NCBI GenBank assembly: GCA_021738625.1 | Contig: JAIPBS010000016.1 | Location: forward strand, 1 to 64,000 | DNA: 64,000 nucleotides | Reading direction: 5' to 3' | Source of the DNA: Bacteroidales bacterium | Lineage (GTDB): Bacteria > Bacteroidota > Bacteroidia > Bacteroidales > JAIOZK01 | Part shown: positions 1 through 7,469 of the stretch, one piece after another | Layout: the number at the start of each line of letters is the position of its first letter | How positions within the stretch are numbered: position 1 is the stretch's first letter | The notes under the pieces: generated by a model | Told to the model about the DNA's origin: nothing | Seen by the model: only the letters and a program-made list of their open reading frames with translations | Database searches by the model: none | Position numbers and translations under genes: made by a program

Positions 1-855
1 TTCATCTCGCATGGCTTTGAATTTGAGCTTACAAGACAGCTCGTCCGGAAACTGTTCGATAAAATTGATTAGATTCATGGCAAAAATGTTTGCCATAAGG
101 TAATGATTTTTTTGTTCACCTTTAGCGATACTCATAAAATCTTTTATAAAATGTGTCTGGTCAAAGTAATTTCCAAAAAACACCAGATCCTGGTATGTTG
201 TTGCTTTTTGTTTGTTTATTTCTTCCCAGAGGTAATTCACCCTTGCAATCCGGGCCAGCATTTTCGGGCTAACACCGATTCGTTTTAAAAAACTTCGCTG
301 CAATGTTCTCTCATCCATGTTGATGTTTCTCAAAGTTTCTGATAAGGGTATTGAAATGCTGTTTTCAACTATCTCTCTGAAGGCAATATCTATAATATCG
401 GGACAGTATGGCTGGTTCTGGCAGGCATTCACGTATTCCGAAAAACAAGCAATTCGTTTTTCAGAAGATTTCAGTTTTTTCATGCTTTTCCAAAGTGGAT
501 AAAACTTATTGTGGTCAAGATCAATATTCAAAGATTCAACCGGAGAAAGATCAATTTTAAGAACCCTTGACAATACTGATGGAAGACAGGCAATTATTAA
601 TGTATCCAGTCTTCCACTAATTTCCAGTTTAAGAGAATTGCGTAATACTGGTGCAATAAAAAATGCAGGGAGTTTTATTTGCTTGGGCTCCAATATGACT
701 GGCGTATCCTTGAAATGAAATACGAAAGCAACATCGACGCGTGGAACAAAACGATCGGTTAGAATCAGCTTACCTTCAAACTGAATGGTTTCATATTGGG
801 TAACAAGCCAGGAATGATCAGCACCCGGTAAATAATAATTTACATCATTGGACAT
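1..855 (-). CDS. AraC-type transcriptional regulator, 3' end cut by window edge
   Basis: The minus-strand frame is open from the ATG at 855 down to base 1 (285 codons), so the C-terminal end lies outside the window. It does not appear as a complete ORF because no stop is reached. The first ~150 residues form an uncharacterised sensor-like region starting MSNDVNYYLPGADHSW. The last ~110 residues carry an AraC-type double HTH, with motifs DERTLQRSFLKRIGVSPK and then YQDLVFFGNYFDQTHFIKDF, the usual second-helix signature. It is expected to act as a cytoplasmic DNA-binding regulator; the ligand and targets are unknown. It is transcribed away from the sodN-like gene's terminator. A TAnnTTTG box lies only four bases upstream of the ATG, so a leaderless message is possible. 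The family call is firm from the HTH motifs; the biological role is not known. Confidence 0.8.
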   Translation of the reverse strand, partial: MSNDVNYYLPGADHSWLVTQYETIQFEGKLILTDRFVPRVDVAFVFHFKDTPVILEPKQIKLPAFFIAPVLRNSLKLEISGRLDTLIIACLPSVLSRVLKIDLSPVESLNIDLDHNKFYPLWKSMKKLKSSEKRIACFSEYVNACQNQPYCPDIIDIAFREIVENSISIPLSETLRNINMDERTLQRSFLKRIGVSPKMLARIARVNYLWEEINKQKATTYQDLVFFGNYFDQTHFIKDFMSIAKGEQKNHYLMANIFAMNLINFIEQFPDELSCKLKFKAMRDE

Positions 856-858
856 GAC

Positions 859-866
859 CAAAGGTA
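859..866 (-). promoter_or_regulatory. Putative -7 box for the AraC-type gene
   Basis: Read on the minus strand this is TACCTTTG, matching the Bacteroidota TAnnTTTG consensus. A TTTG lies 16 bases upstream (883-886), a slightly short spacer. It sits immediately before the ATG at 855. Confidence 0.4.
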
Positions 867-902
867 TAGCATAAAACCTTATCAAATGGATTCTATCTTT
901 GG

Positions 903-938
903 CTCATGTATTTTTATCATGAGAAAATTATTCTCATG
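903..938. repeat. Nested CTCATG/CATGAG palindromes, possible operator
   Basis: A perfect 8-bp inverted repeat, CATGAGAA (918-925) and TTCTCATG (931-938), has a 5-base loop. A further CTCATG at 903-908 also pairs with the central CATGAG. The group lies ~50-80 bp upstream of the AraC-type start and could be its operator; this is inference. Confidence 0.35.
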
Positions 939-940
939 GC

Positions 941-980
941 AAACAAAAAGGCAGCCCAGGTGGAGCTGCCATTTTTTTTC
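941..980. terminator. Bidirectional rho-independent terminator
   Basis: GGCAGC (950-955) pairs with GCTGCC (965-970). The hairpin is flanked by a T-run on the plus strand (972-979) and an A-run (942-949) that is a T-run on the minus strand. It probably ends the sodN-like transcript, whose stop is at 1035. Confidence 0.75.
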
Positions 981-1034
981 ATCATTTCCAATTAAATCAA
1001 ATAGTGCGGACGTCCTCGTCCATGCATTGACACC

Positions 1035-1547
1035 TTAGTGCTTATGCTCTTCCTTTTCTTTCTCCTCACCCATCTTGTGCCTGTGATCCTTATCTTCAAA
1101 ATAAGCATCCTCAAATGCATTCAGGGTTTCATTTAGTTTATCAATTACATCAAGATCGATAGATTGTTTGGCTTTCATGGAATAAACCAGCAATTCATGA
1201 GCCAGGCTAAGCTGCTTGATATAGGTTTCATATTTTTCATTTTCGGAATCAACGGGTTTGATCCGCTGATTCATAAAATACTGATAAACGATCTCTTGCA
1301 TCTTGTTGGCATGCAACTCCTTGTTGTCGATCCAGCGAACCAGCTGGTTGTAATCGATCTGGTCGGCTTCCTGCAATTCTGCGATTTGCTCCATGCTTTT
1401 CCGGATGGTCTGGATATGCTCCTTCAGCATTTCAATCCTCAATTCATCATGATAAATACCACAGGGAATTTCACAATGCGCATTTGCTTTTTGCGTAGTC
1501 AATGCCAAAAGAATGAGTGTCGCTAAAAATGTATTGATCTTTTTCAT
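1035..1547 (-). CDS. sodN: Exported nickel-type superoxide dismutase-like protein
   Basis: A 170-residue protein with a Sec signal peptide of about 23 residues ending in KANA. The predicted mature chain begins HCEIPCGIY. This is the nickel-hook motif of Ni-superoxide dismutase (HCxxPCxxY), in which His1, Cys2 and Cys6 bind nickel and the N-terminal amine is also a ligand. The rest is helical, as expected for the four-helix bundle fold, and ends in a His/Glu/Lys-rich tail. In characterised Streptomyces SodN the leader is removed by a dedicated protease; here signal peptidase cleavage after Ala23 would itself expose His1, and no sodX-like gene is seen nearby. The likely role is detoxifying superoxide in the periplasm. 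The start at 1547 gives the only good signal peptide. The nickel hook is clear by eye; activity and cleavage site are inferred. Confidence 0.78.
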   Translation of the reverse strand: MKKINTFLATLILLALTTQKANAHCEIPCGIYHDELRIEMLKEHIQTIRKSMEQIAELQEADQIDYNQLVRWIDNKELHANKMQEIVYQYFMNQRIKPVDSENEKYETYIKQLSLAHELLVYSMKAKQSIDLDVIDKLNETLNAFEDAYFEDKDHRHKMGEEKEKEEHKH

Positions 1548-1584
1548 TGTTTAAGTTTTTGGTTTGTAATCATATATTGACAAC

Positions 1585-1689
1585 TATACCGATTCGGAAC
1601 AGGTTTGCATGATTAACCTCCTGTTCCAATCGGAATAACTGAATCTAACAGAATAATGTTTTGCATTTTTAATAAGATTCAGTATAAAA
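1585..1689 (-). repeat. Two-hairpin interspersed repeat, copy A
   Basis: The first hairpin pairs TATACCGATTCGGAACAGG (1585-1603) with the CCTGTTCCAATCGGAATA arm ending at 1637. The second pairs ACTGAATCT (1638-1646) with AGATTCAGT (1675-1683). The same sequence occurs in the opposite orientation at 6091-6190 and 58885-58985. This copy sits between the divergent sodN-like and modE-like genes. Confidence 0.8.
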
Positions 1690-1764
1690 CATATAACACA
1701 AAAGCTGCCATGATTGTTCAGAAATTCGGATGGTTGGTTTTATACTTGAGCAAACTATTCTTCA

Positions 1765-1772
1765 TACATTTG
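1765..1772 (+). promoter_or_regulatory. Putative -7 box for the modE-like/wtpA operon
   Basis: TACATTTG fits TAnnTTTG and lies 37 bases before the ATG at 1810. A TTG at 1746-1748 could be the -33 element, but its 16-base spacing is short. Confidence 0.5.
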
Positions 1773-1809
1773 CGTTGTGTTTTAATATGCATATCGTGAA
1801 TCAAAATTT

Positions 1810-2196
1810 ATGAAGAAGAAAAAAGACAGCTCGAGATATAAAAATTATTTGTTCAACTATAAAGTCTGGCTATCCACCATTACCGGCCAGGGGATCATTG
1901 ATGAGGATAAGTACAGGATTCTGAAACTGATCAAAGAAAAAGGATCATTGAAAGCCGCTGTAAAAAAAGTAGGCGTCAGCTACAGAAAAGCCTGGGGCGA
2001 CCTAAAAACAGCAGAAGAACATTTGGGCTACCAGATCATCACCAAGCAAAGGGGAGGCAAGGAAGGCGGTACAACCGTACTGACCTCAAAAGGCGAGAAA
2101 CTCATCGAAGCTTACGAAGCCCTGCAGGAAAAATTTGACGATTCCGTGGAAGAAGCATTCGCGGAATTTCAACGCAAGATCAAAGAAAATCAATAA
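1810..2196 (+). CDS. ModE-type winged-helix regulator, DNA-binding domain only
   Basis: This 128-residue protein matches the N-terminal LysR-like winged-helix domain of ModE: a helix around GSLKAAVKKVGVSYRKAW, then the wing segment GGKEGGTTVLTSKGEKLIEAYE typical of the family. Known ModE proteins of enterobacteria are about 260 residues and carry two TOBE/Mop domains that bind molybdate; these are absent here, so the oxyanion must be sensed another way or the protein is constitutively active. It lies four bases before the wtpA-like gene and is almost certainly co-transcribed with it, which suggests control of tungstate or molybdate uptake. The cytoplasmic DNA-binding role is well supported by family resemblance; the targets are inferred from position. 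Confidence 0.8.
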   Translation: MKKKKDSSRYKNYLFNYKVWLSTITGQGIIDEDKYRILKLIKEKGSLKAAVKKVGVSYRKAWGDLKTAEEHLGYQIITKQRGGKEGGTTVLTSKGEKLIEAYEALQEKFDDSVEEAFAEFQRKIKENQ

Positions 2197-2200
2197 CATC

Positions 2201-3193
2201 ATGAAAAAGTTATTTTTGTGGGGATTGCCATTACTGATGGCTGTGTTTGCCTGTACCTCATGCAGCAACCAATCCAAAAAAGAGGCGTCAGGAGAAATAT
2301 CCGGTGATCTGATCATTTTTCATGCAGGCAGCCTTTCGGTGCCCTTCAAGCAGATCGTTGATTCTTTTAAAACTATCCACCCCAATGTCCGGATATTGCG
2401 GGAAGCTGCAGGAAGCGTGACCTGCGCCCGAAAAATCACCGAACTAAATAAAGATTGTGATGTAATAGCCTCCGCCGATTATGAGATCATCAACAAACTG
2501 CTGATCCCCGAACATGCCGGCTGGAACATCAAATTCGCCTCCAACGAAATGGTGATCGCCTTTGATGAGGACTCGAAGTATCATGGTCAAATCAATAAAA
2601 ATAACTGGTATGAAATCCTTCTCAAAGAAGAGGTAACCTACGGTCGTTCGGATCCCAATTCCGACCCATGTGGTTACAGAAGCGTACTGTTAACAGAGCT
2701 TTCCTCAGCATTTTATAATGATCCGGGAATAAGGAGCAAGCTACTTTCCAAAGACAATGAATACATCCGTCCCAAGGAAACCGATTTGTTGGCTCTGCTT
2801 CAAACCGGCACCATCGACTATATGTTCATTTACCGCAGTGTTGCTGAGCAACATGGGTTAAAATACATCATCCTGCCCGACTCAATCAATCTAAAAAAGC
2901 CGGGCCTGGCTGATTTTTATGCAACAGCTGAAGTTAAAATCCATGGGGAAAAGCCAGGCAGTTTCATTATCCAACAGGGCGAACCCATGGTTTACGCGAT
3001 CACCGTTTGCAAAAATGCCCCGAATAAACAAGCCGCGTATGAGTTTGTTAAATACCTGCTGAAAAAAAACAAAGGCATGAAGATCATGGAACAAAACGGA
3101 CAACCATCCGTGGTTCCATCTTACACCAAAACCTATGACCAATTGCCAGAGGAGCTAAAAGAATTTGCAAACAAAAATCAAACATCATTATGA
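2201..3193 (+). CDS. wtpA: WtpA-family tungstate/molybdate-binding lipoprotein
   Basis: A 330-residue periplasmic substrate-binding protein. The ATG at 2201, four bases after the regulator's stop, gives a lipoprotein signal with Cys around residue 18 (MAVFAC). An upstream in-frame ATG at 2135 lies inside the regulator gene and is less likely. Motifs match archaeal-type WtpA rather than classical ModA: GDLIIFHAGSLSVPF, HPNVRILREAAGSVTCARKI, DVIASADYEIINKLLIP, and later DPNSDPCGYRSVL. Members bind tungstate or molybdate tightly and hand it to a WtpB/WtpC ABC transporter. The matching permease and ATPase are encoded at 9778-11608, not next to it. The stop overlaps the next gene's ATG, so the aldehyde dehydrogenase is translationally coupled. 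The family is clear; choice between tungstate and molybdate cannot be made from sequence. Confidence 0.87.
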   Translation: MKKLFLWGLPLLMAVFACTSCSNQSKKEASGEISGDLIIFHAGSLSVPFKQIVDSFKTIHPNVRILREAAGSVTCARKITELNKDCDVIASADYEIINKLLIPEHAGWNIKFASNEMVIAFDEDSKYHGQINKNNWYEILLKEEVTYGRSDPNSDPCGYRSVLLTELSSAFYNDPGIRSKLLSKDNEYIRPKETDLLALLQTGTIDYMFIYRSVAEQHGLKYIILPDSINLKKPGLADFYATAEVKIHGEKPGSFIIQQGEPMVYAITVCKNAPNKQAAYEFVKYLLKKNKGMKIMEQNGQPSVVPSYTKTYDQLPEELKEFANKNQTSL

Positions 3194-4749
3194 CAGCAGA
3201 CAAATACAACATACAACAAACATTGAAGGAACTCGGGATCAGGGATGTGAACCCCGGTGCCACTACCGGCACTCAATGGTTCGATACCCGCGGTAACATT
3301 ATCGAAAGTTATTCTCCCGCCGACGGGCAGCTGATCGCCAAAGTAAAGCAGGGCACATGGGGTGATTATGAAAAGATCATCCAAAGGGCACAGGAAGCAT
3401 TCATAACCTGGAGAATGATCCCGACCCCAAAGCGGGGTGAGATCGTCAGGCAGATCAGGAATGAATTAAGAAAATACAAGGAACCGCTCGGAAAGCTTGT
3501 GAGTTATGAAATGGGCAAGATATACCAGGAGGGTCTTGGCGAGGTGCAGGAAATGATCGACATAGCCGACTTTGCCGTTGGTCAGTCGAGGCAGCTTTAT
3601 GGATCCACCATGCATTCGGAAAGGGAAAAGCACCGGATGTACGACCAGTATCATCCGCTGGGCATTACCGGTATCATCACCGCCTTTAACTTCCCGACGG
3701 CCGTCTGGTCGTGGAACGCATTAATTGCCCTGATAGCAGGCAATGTTGTGCTGTGGAAACCTTCCTCAAAAGTGATGCTGTGCGCCATTGCCGTTCATAA
3801 CATCATTCAAAAAGTATTGAAGGAAAACAACGTGCCCGAAGGTACTGTAAACCTGATCGCCTCCAGTTCTAAATATATTGGGGATGATTTTCTGGCAGAC
3901 AAAAGAGTGCCCCTGATCTCTGTAACCGGTTCAACAAGAATAGGAAAACGTGTAGCCCGTATTGTTGGAGAACGTCTTGGCAAAACCATCCTCGAGCTGG
4001 GCGGCAACAACGCCATCGTCATTTCCCAATACGGTGACAGAGAAATGGCCTTGCGTGCCAGCATGTTCGGTGCGATTGCAACCGCAGGTCAGCGTTGCAC
4101 ATCTACCCGAAGGCTGATCATCCACGAATGCATGTATGATCTTTTTAAAGAAAAGCTTATCAAAGCTTATGAGCAAATCAGAGTGGGACATCCGTTGGAT
4201 GAAAAAACCGTAGTCGGACCACTGATCGATAAGAGCGCTGTTGAGGATTTCAAAAATGCACAAAAATCCATTAAAGAACAAGACGGAAACATCATTTATG
4301 GCGGAAAGGTATATGAAGGAGAAGGTTTTGAATCGGGATGCTATGTGCAGCCCTGCATAGCGGAAGTGGAAGGCAATTTGCCAATTGTACAGGAAGAAAC
4401 CTTTGCTCCCATCCTTTACCTGATGAAATACAAAAACATAGAAGAGGCCATTCAATTGCACAACGATGTTCCCCAGGGACTGTCTTCGGCTATATTCTCA
4501 AAAAACATACATGAAACCGAACGCTTCCTCTCCCATGAGGGTTCCGATTGTGGCATCGCCAATGTGAACATTGCCACCAATGGAGCCGAGATCGGAGGGG
4601 CCTTTGGGGGTGAAAAAGAAACCGGCGGCGGGCGCGAATCGGGTTCGGATGCATGGAAAGCATATATGCGAAGGCAGACCAACACCATCAATTTTGGCAC
4701 CGAGCTGCCGCTGGCACAGGGGATTAAGTTTGATGTTTTTGAAGAGTAA
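3190..4749 (+). CDS. ALDH7-type aldehyde dehydrogenase (aminoadipate-semialdehyde/P6C dehydrogenase-like)
   Basis: This full-length 519-residue NAD(P)-dependent aldehyde dehydrogenase starts at the ATG that overlaps the wtpA stop by four bases. Visible motifs are ITAFNFPTAVWSWN (cofactor-side loop), LWKPSSK (cofactor-binding Lys), SVTGSTRIGK (the glycine motif), the general-base Glu in LELGGNN and the catalytic Cys in TAGQRCTSTRR. The pattern resembles the antiquitin/ALDH7 group, whose members oxidise aminoadipate semialdehyde or piperideine-6-carboxylate in lysine breakdown. The enzyme should be cytoplasmic and needs no metal, so its coupling to a tungstate-binding protein is unexpected. It may act beside a tungsten or molybdenum aldehyde-oxidising enzyme encoded elsewhere; that is speculation. 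Family confidence is high, substrate moderate. Confidence 0.85.
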   Translation: MTADKYNIQQTLKELGIRDVNPGATTGTQWFDTRGNIIESYSPADGQLIAKVKQGTWGDYEKIIQRAQEAFITWRMIPTPKRGEIVRQIRNELRKYKEPLGKLVSYEMGKIYQEGLGEVQEMIDIADFAVGQSRQLYGSTMHSEREKHRMYDQYHPLGITGIITAFNFPTAVWSWNALIALIAGNVVLWKPSSKVMLCAIAVHNIIQKVLKENNVPEGTVNLIASSSKYIGDDFLADKRVPLISVTGSTRIGKRVARIVGERLGKTILELGGNNAIVISQYGDREMALRASMFGAIATAGQRCTSTRRLIIHECMYDLFKEKLIKAYEQIRVGHPLDEKTVVGPLIDKSAVEDFKNAQKSIKEQDGNIIYGGKVYEGEGFESGCYVQPCIAEVEGNLPIVQEETFAPILYLMKYKNIEEAIQLHNDVPQGLSSAIFSKNIHETERFLSHEGSDCGIANVNIATNGAEIGGAFGGEKETGGGRESGSDAWKAYMRRQTNTINFGTELPLAQGIKFDVFEE

Positions 4750-4780
4750 AAGGTCTTAAAGGTTATCTCAAAAGTCTTTA

Positions 4781-4878
4781 TTGCCACGAAGTCTCAAAGA
4801 CACAAAACTTCACCAAGGCGTTATTTGATTGAAAGCTAAATTTTTGTGATTCTTTGTGCTTTAGTGATTTTGTGGCAA
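4781..4878. repeat. Imperfect long inverted repeat (TTGCCAC ... GTGGCAA)
   Basis: The arms begin TTGCCACGAAGTCTCAAAGA and end with the complementary GTGATTTTGTGGCAA, with repeated CAAAG/CTTTG blocks inside. Elements of this look recur in intergenic regions of Bacteroidota and Chlorobi genomes (from memory). It fills much of the 311-bp gap after the aldehyde dehydrogenase and may act as a weak transcript end. Confidence 0.6.
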
Positions 4879-5023
4879 ATCTTATATTAATGTACTCTTG
4901 ATATAATCTCAACAGCTGTTATCACGATCTTTTAAGACAAAAAACGAATTAAAATAACCCTCATATCATCACTCTGCTGCTAATTATTGTTTAATTTTTA
5001 CCTGTTCTAAAATCATTTCCTTA

Positions 5024-5031
5024 TAACTTTG
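5024..5031 (+). promoter_or_regulatory. Putative -7 box for the molybdopterin-domain-like gene
   Basis: TAACTTTG fits TAnnTTTG and is 29 bases before the ATG at 5061. No good -33 element is visible. Confidence 0.5.
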
Positions 5032-5060
5032 TCGGTCTGAAACATTCAATACTGAATCTT

Positions 5061-6074
5061 ATGAAAAACATTGCCTTTATTATCTTAGCTGTTGTCATGC
5101 CTGTTTTTCTTCATGCGCAATCACCTACAAATGACTTTTATGACGATGCCCCAACCTACTTCCTATCCGGTCCCACGATGATCGAGGTGGCCGGGGAAAT
5201 TGAAAATCCGGGTTTTGTCAACCTGTTGGATTTCCCTATGCATTCGGTTATTGTGAAAGAAGCGGAGCTAACCGGGACCAACAATAAATTTATCGGGGCA
5301 TATCGCTACGATGGCATTTCCCTTTATGACATTCTGGATTATTTCATCCTGAACAAGGACAATAAAGATGAGTTTGCTCCCATCATCGACCTGTATGTCG
5401 AGATCGAAAATGAAGCCGGAGAGAAGACCATCCTCAGCTGGGGAGAACTCTACTACCCTGTGCATCGCGATGAAATCCTGATCGCCACCCAGGTGGCCCG
5501 CATCGTGCCATCCAAAACAAAAGACCTCTGGCCCATGCCGCAAAAAACCAAACTGGTGGTGGCTTCCGACCTGATCACCGAAAGGAATATTGTCAATCCC
5601 TCGAAGATCACCATTCGTTCGGCGGATATGACATTTGATGTGGAAAAAGGAATGAGTCCGATGTTTGCACCGGAAATCACAGTTTATGACAACGAAAAGC
5701 AAGTTCAGGAAATCAGCGAATTACCTGAGGACCTATGTAACATCACTTATGAAACTACATTTTATGGCCGGGGACGCGGAATACACAGCACGACGCCTTT
5801 CACAGGAGTGATGATCAAGGATATGCTGGCTGATGATTTCAAACTGACGCCCGAAAGCATCTCAAAAGGCTATTTTGTTGTTGCCGCTGAGGATGGTTAC
5901 CGCGCCGTGTTTACCTTCAGCGAAATGATGAACCGCAACGACCAATCGGAATTGTTACTGATTGACGAAGGGGATACCGATGGTGGTAAGTTCCGCCTGT
6001 TCCCCGCCTTCGATTTCTTTTCCGACAGAGCGATCAAATCCGTGAAGGGGGTTTATTATAAAGAGCTTGAATAA
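5061..6074 (+). CDS. Exported protein with two molybdopterin-oxidoreductase-like domains
   Basis: A 337-residue protein with a signal peptide ending LHAQ at about residue 20. It appears to hold two related segments of the sulfite-oxidase-type molybdopterin-binding fold. The first has IEVAGEIENPGFVNLLDF, later GAYRYDGISLYDILDYF. The second has FTGVMIKDMLADDF, then YFVVAAEDGYRAVFTFSEM. Only one cysteine is present (DLCNITY, near residue 225), and no typical Cys ligand for molybdenum is evident, so it may bind cofactor differently or have lost catalysis. Position just downstream of the wtpA genes supports a link to tungsten or molybdenum metabolism, but its own promoter separates it. It is read as periplasmic. 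The domain relation is moderately certain and the function unknown. Confidence 0.55.
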   Translation: MKNIAFIILAVVMPVFLHAQSPTNDFYDDAPTYFLSGPTMIEVAGEIENPGFVNLLDFPMHSVIVKEAELTGTNNKFIGAYRYDGISLYDILDYFILNKDNKDEFAPIIDLYVEIENEAGEKTILSWGELYYPVHRDEILIATQVARIVPSKTKDLWPMPQKTKLVVASDLITERNIVNPSKITIRSADMTFDVEKGMSPMFAPEITVYDNEKQVQEISELPEDLCNITYETTFYGRGRGIHSTTPFTGVMIKDMLADDFKLTPESISKGYFVVAAEDGYRAVFTFSEMMNRNDQSELLLIDEGDTDGGKFRLFPAFDFFSDRAIKSVKGVYYKELE

Positions 6075-6090
6075 GGGATTGTTTTAAATA

Positions 6091-6190
6091 TATTGAATCT
6101 TATTAAAAATGCAAAGCATCTTCTGTTAGATTCAGTTATACTGATAGGAGCAGGAGGTCAATCCTTGCAAACCTGTTCCGAATCGGTATA
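6091..6190 (+). repeat. Two-hairpin interspersed repeat, copy B
   Basis: This copy is reversed relative to copy A. It contains TTGAATCTTA ... TAGATTCAGT followed by the second hairpin, ending AACCTGTTCCGAATCGGTATA. It lies 16 bases after the stop at 6074, between convergent genes, so it may also end transcription. Confidence 0.8.
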
Positions 6191-6223
6191 AAACTTATTA
6201 TCCGGATATATTTCAATAGAAAT

Positions 6224-7177
6224 CTAATTCTTCACACACCGAACGGATAAGCCCAGTTCCTTGGAAGTCCATCCCCGGTTGTCGGCATCGCTGTTGTATC
6301 TTAAATTCCATCGATAGGCTCGCCAGGCATCATCTTCAGTGCAGGTCCAAAAATTGGCACTGTGCTTCATTTCAATAAACTCCAGAGGTTGGTCGGGTCT
6401 GCATAACCCAGCCGGCAAAGCAGTGAAGCCAAATTCATCCGTACCATGCCCGCCGGCATACCAGCCACTTGCACTCTTCAGCTTTACCCCTGCCCCAGAG
6501 CTTCCGCCTGTGAATTCACTCAGGATCATCCATTCCGCGTCACTGGGAATATGCCATCCTTCGGGACAAATACCCTGCACACCGCTTGGCACTTCATTGC
6601 TGCTTGATCCACCATCCATTATTGCCGCCCAGGTGTACAACCTTCCATAGGTATCACAATAAGCCGGGTTTACCTCATAACAAAAACTGTTTTCAGCTTC
6701 ATAATTTAGATTCTCTGCAAACCAGACCTGATTTCCTATTTTTATGGTGTTGTAGGTTTGCCCATCGCGGGGATCAACAAATGTTCCCTGGGGGTTGCTC
6801 TCCGCTACCAAAACCGTATGTACATCAGTTGCTGCAAGTCCTTCATTATCCTTAACCTCAAGTTCAACATCGTATTCGGCTGCTTCTGCATACAGATGAC
6901 TATTCAATTTTTCAACACTCCAGTCGGTGTCCCAGCTTCCGTCTCCATCAAAATCCCATCTTACCTGTAAAGCATCAAGAGGGGTTTCGTTATCATGACT
7001 TGCGCTTGCATCAAATTTAAAGAGCGTTTCTGTGGTTCCGCTATCCGGTGTAACTGTGAATGAAGCGGTTGGCGGCACATTGATATCCTCATCGTCATCC
7101 TGTTTACAGGATTGAATCAGAATGATTGTCATTAAAGCAAATAAAGCTGGATAAAGGAAAGTTAGCCAGTTTTTCAT
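6224..7177 (-). CDS. Lipoprotein with PKD domain and FISUMP domain
   Basis: This 317-residue lipoprotein has a lipobox ILIQSC (Cys near residue 24). A PKD-like domain follows (PPTASFTVTPDSGTTETLF, then VRWDFDGDGSWDT and VELEVKDNEG), at about residues 35-130. The C-terminal ~185 residues match the Fibrobacter succinogenes major paralogous (FISUMP) domain: DGQTYNTIKIGNQVWFAENL, GRLYTWAAIM, GICPEGWHIPSDAEW, and the ending LGLSVRCVKN. Such proteins are usually surface-exposed and of unknown role, sometimes linked to adhesion or carbohydrate contact. The gene stands alone and faces the molybdopterin-domain-like gene. Both domains are clear; function is not known. Confidence 0.85.
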   Translation of the reverse strand: MKNWLTFLYPALFALMTIILIQSCKQDDDEDINVPPTASFTVTPDSGTTETLFKFDASASHDNETPLDALQVRWDFDGDGSWDTDWSVEKLNSHLYAEAAEYDVELEVKDNEGLAATDVHTVLVAESNPQGTFVDPRDGQTYNTIKIGNQVWFAENLNYEAENSFCYEVNPAYCDTYGRLYTWAAIMDGGSSSNEVPSGVQGICPEGWHIPSDAEWMILSEFTGGSSGAGVKLKSASGWYAGGHGTDEFGFTALPAGLCRPDQPLEFIEMKHSANFWTCTEDDAWRAYRWNLRYNSDADNRGWTSKELGLSVRCVKN

Positions 7178-7320
7178 AGCAGGGTGGTTTTGGTTAATTA
7201 TTTGAAGATAAAGTTACTAAAAACAATCCAATAAATCATTGTGTTCAGAATAATCCCACTAATTATCTGATTCCTCAATTTATCCTGACAAAAACGGGAT
7301 CAAGTTCTGGAATAATGCTA

Positions 7321-7375
7321 TAAAATAAAAACGGAGCTGGAGTTGTAAAGCTAACCTTGCCATACAACTCCAGCC
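7321..7375 (-). terminator. Rho-independent terminator after the beta-propeller gene
   Basis: A perfect 11-bp stem, CTGGAGTTGTA (7337-7347) with TACAACTCCAG (7363-7373), is followed on the minus strand by a T-rich tract (A-rich at 7321-7331). It lies ~95 bases past the stop of the gene at 7470. The rest of 7178-7470 shows nothing further I can name. Confidence 0.8.
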
Positions 7376-7469
7376 CCCATCTTTTACTTTTCCTTGATCA
7401 CCGTCATTCCGGGCGAAGCGGGGAATTCCCCGGATAGTTCCCGGACAGCAGTACAAAAAAATCTATTTC

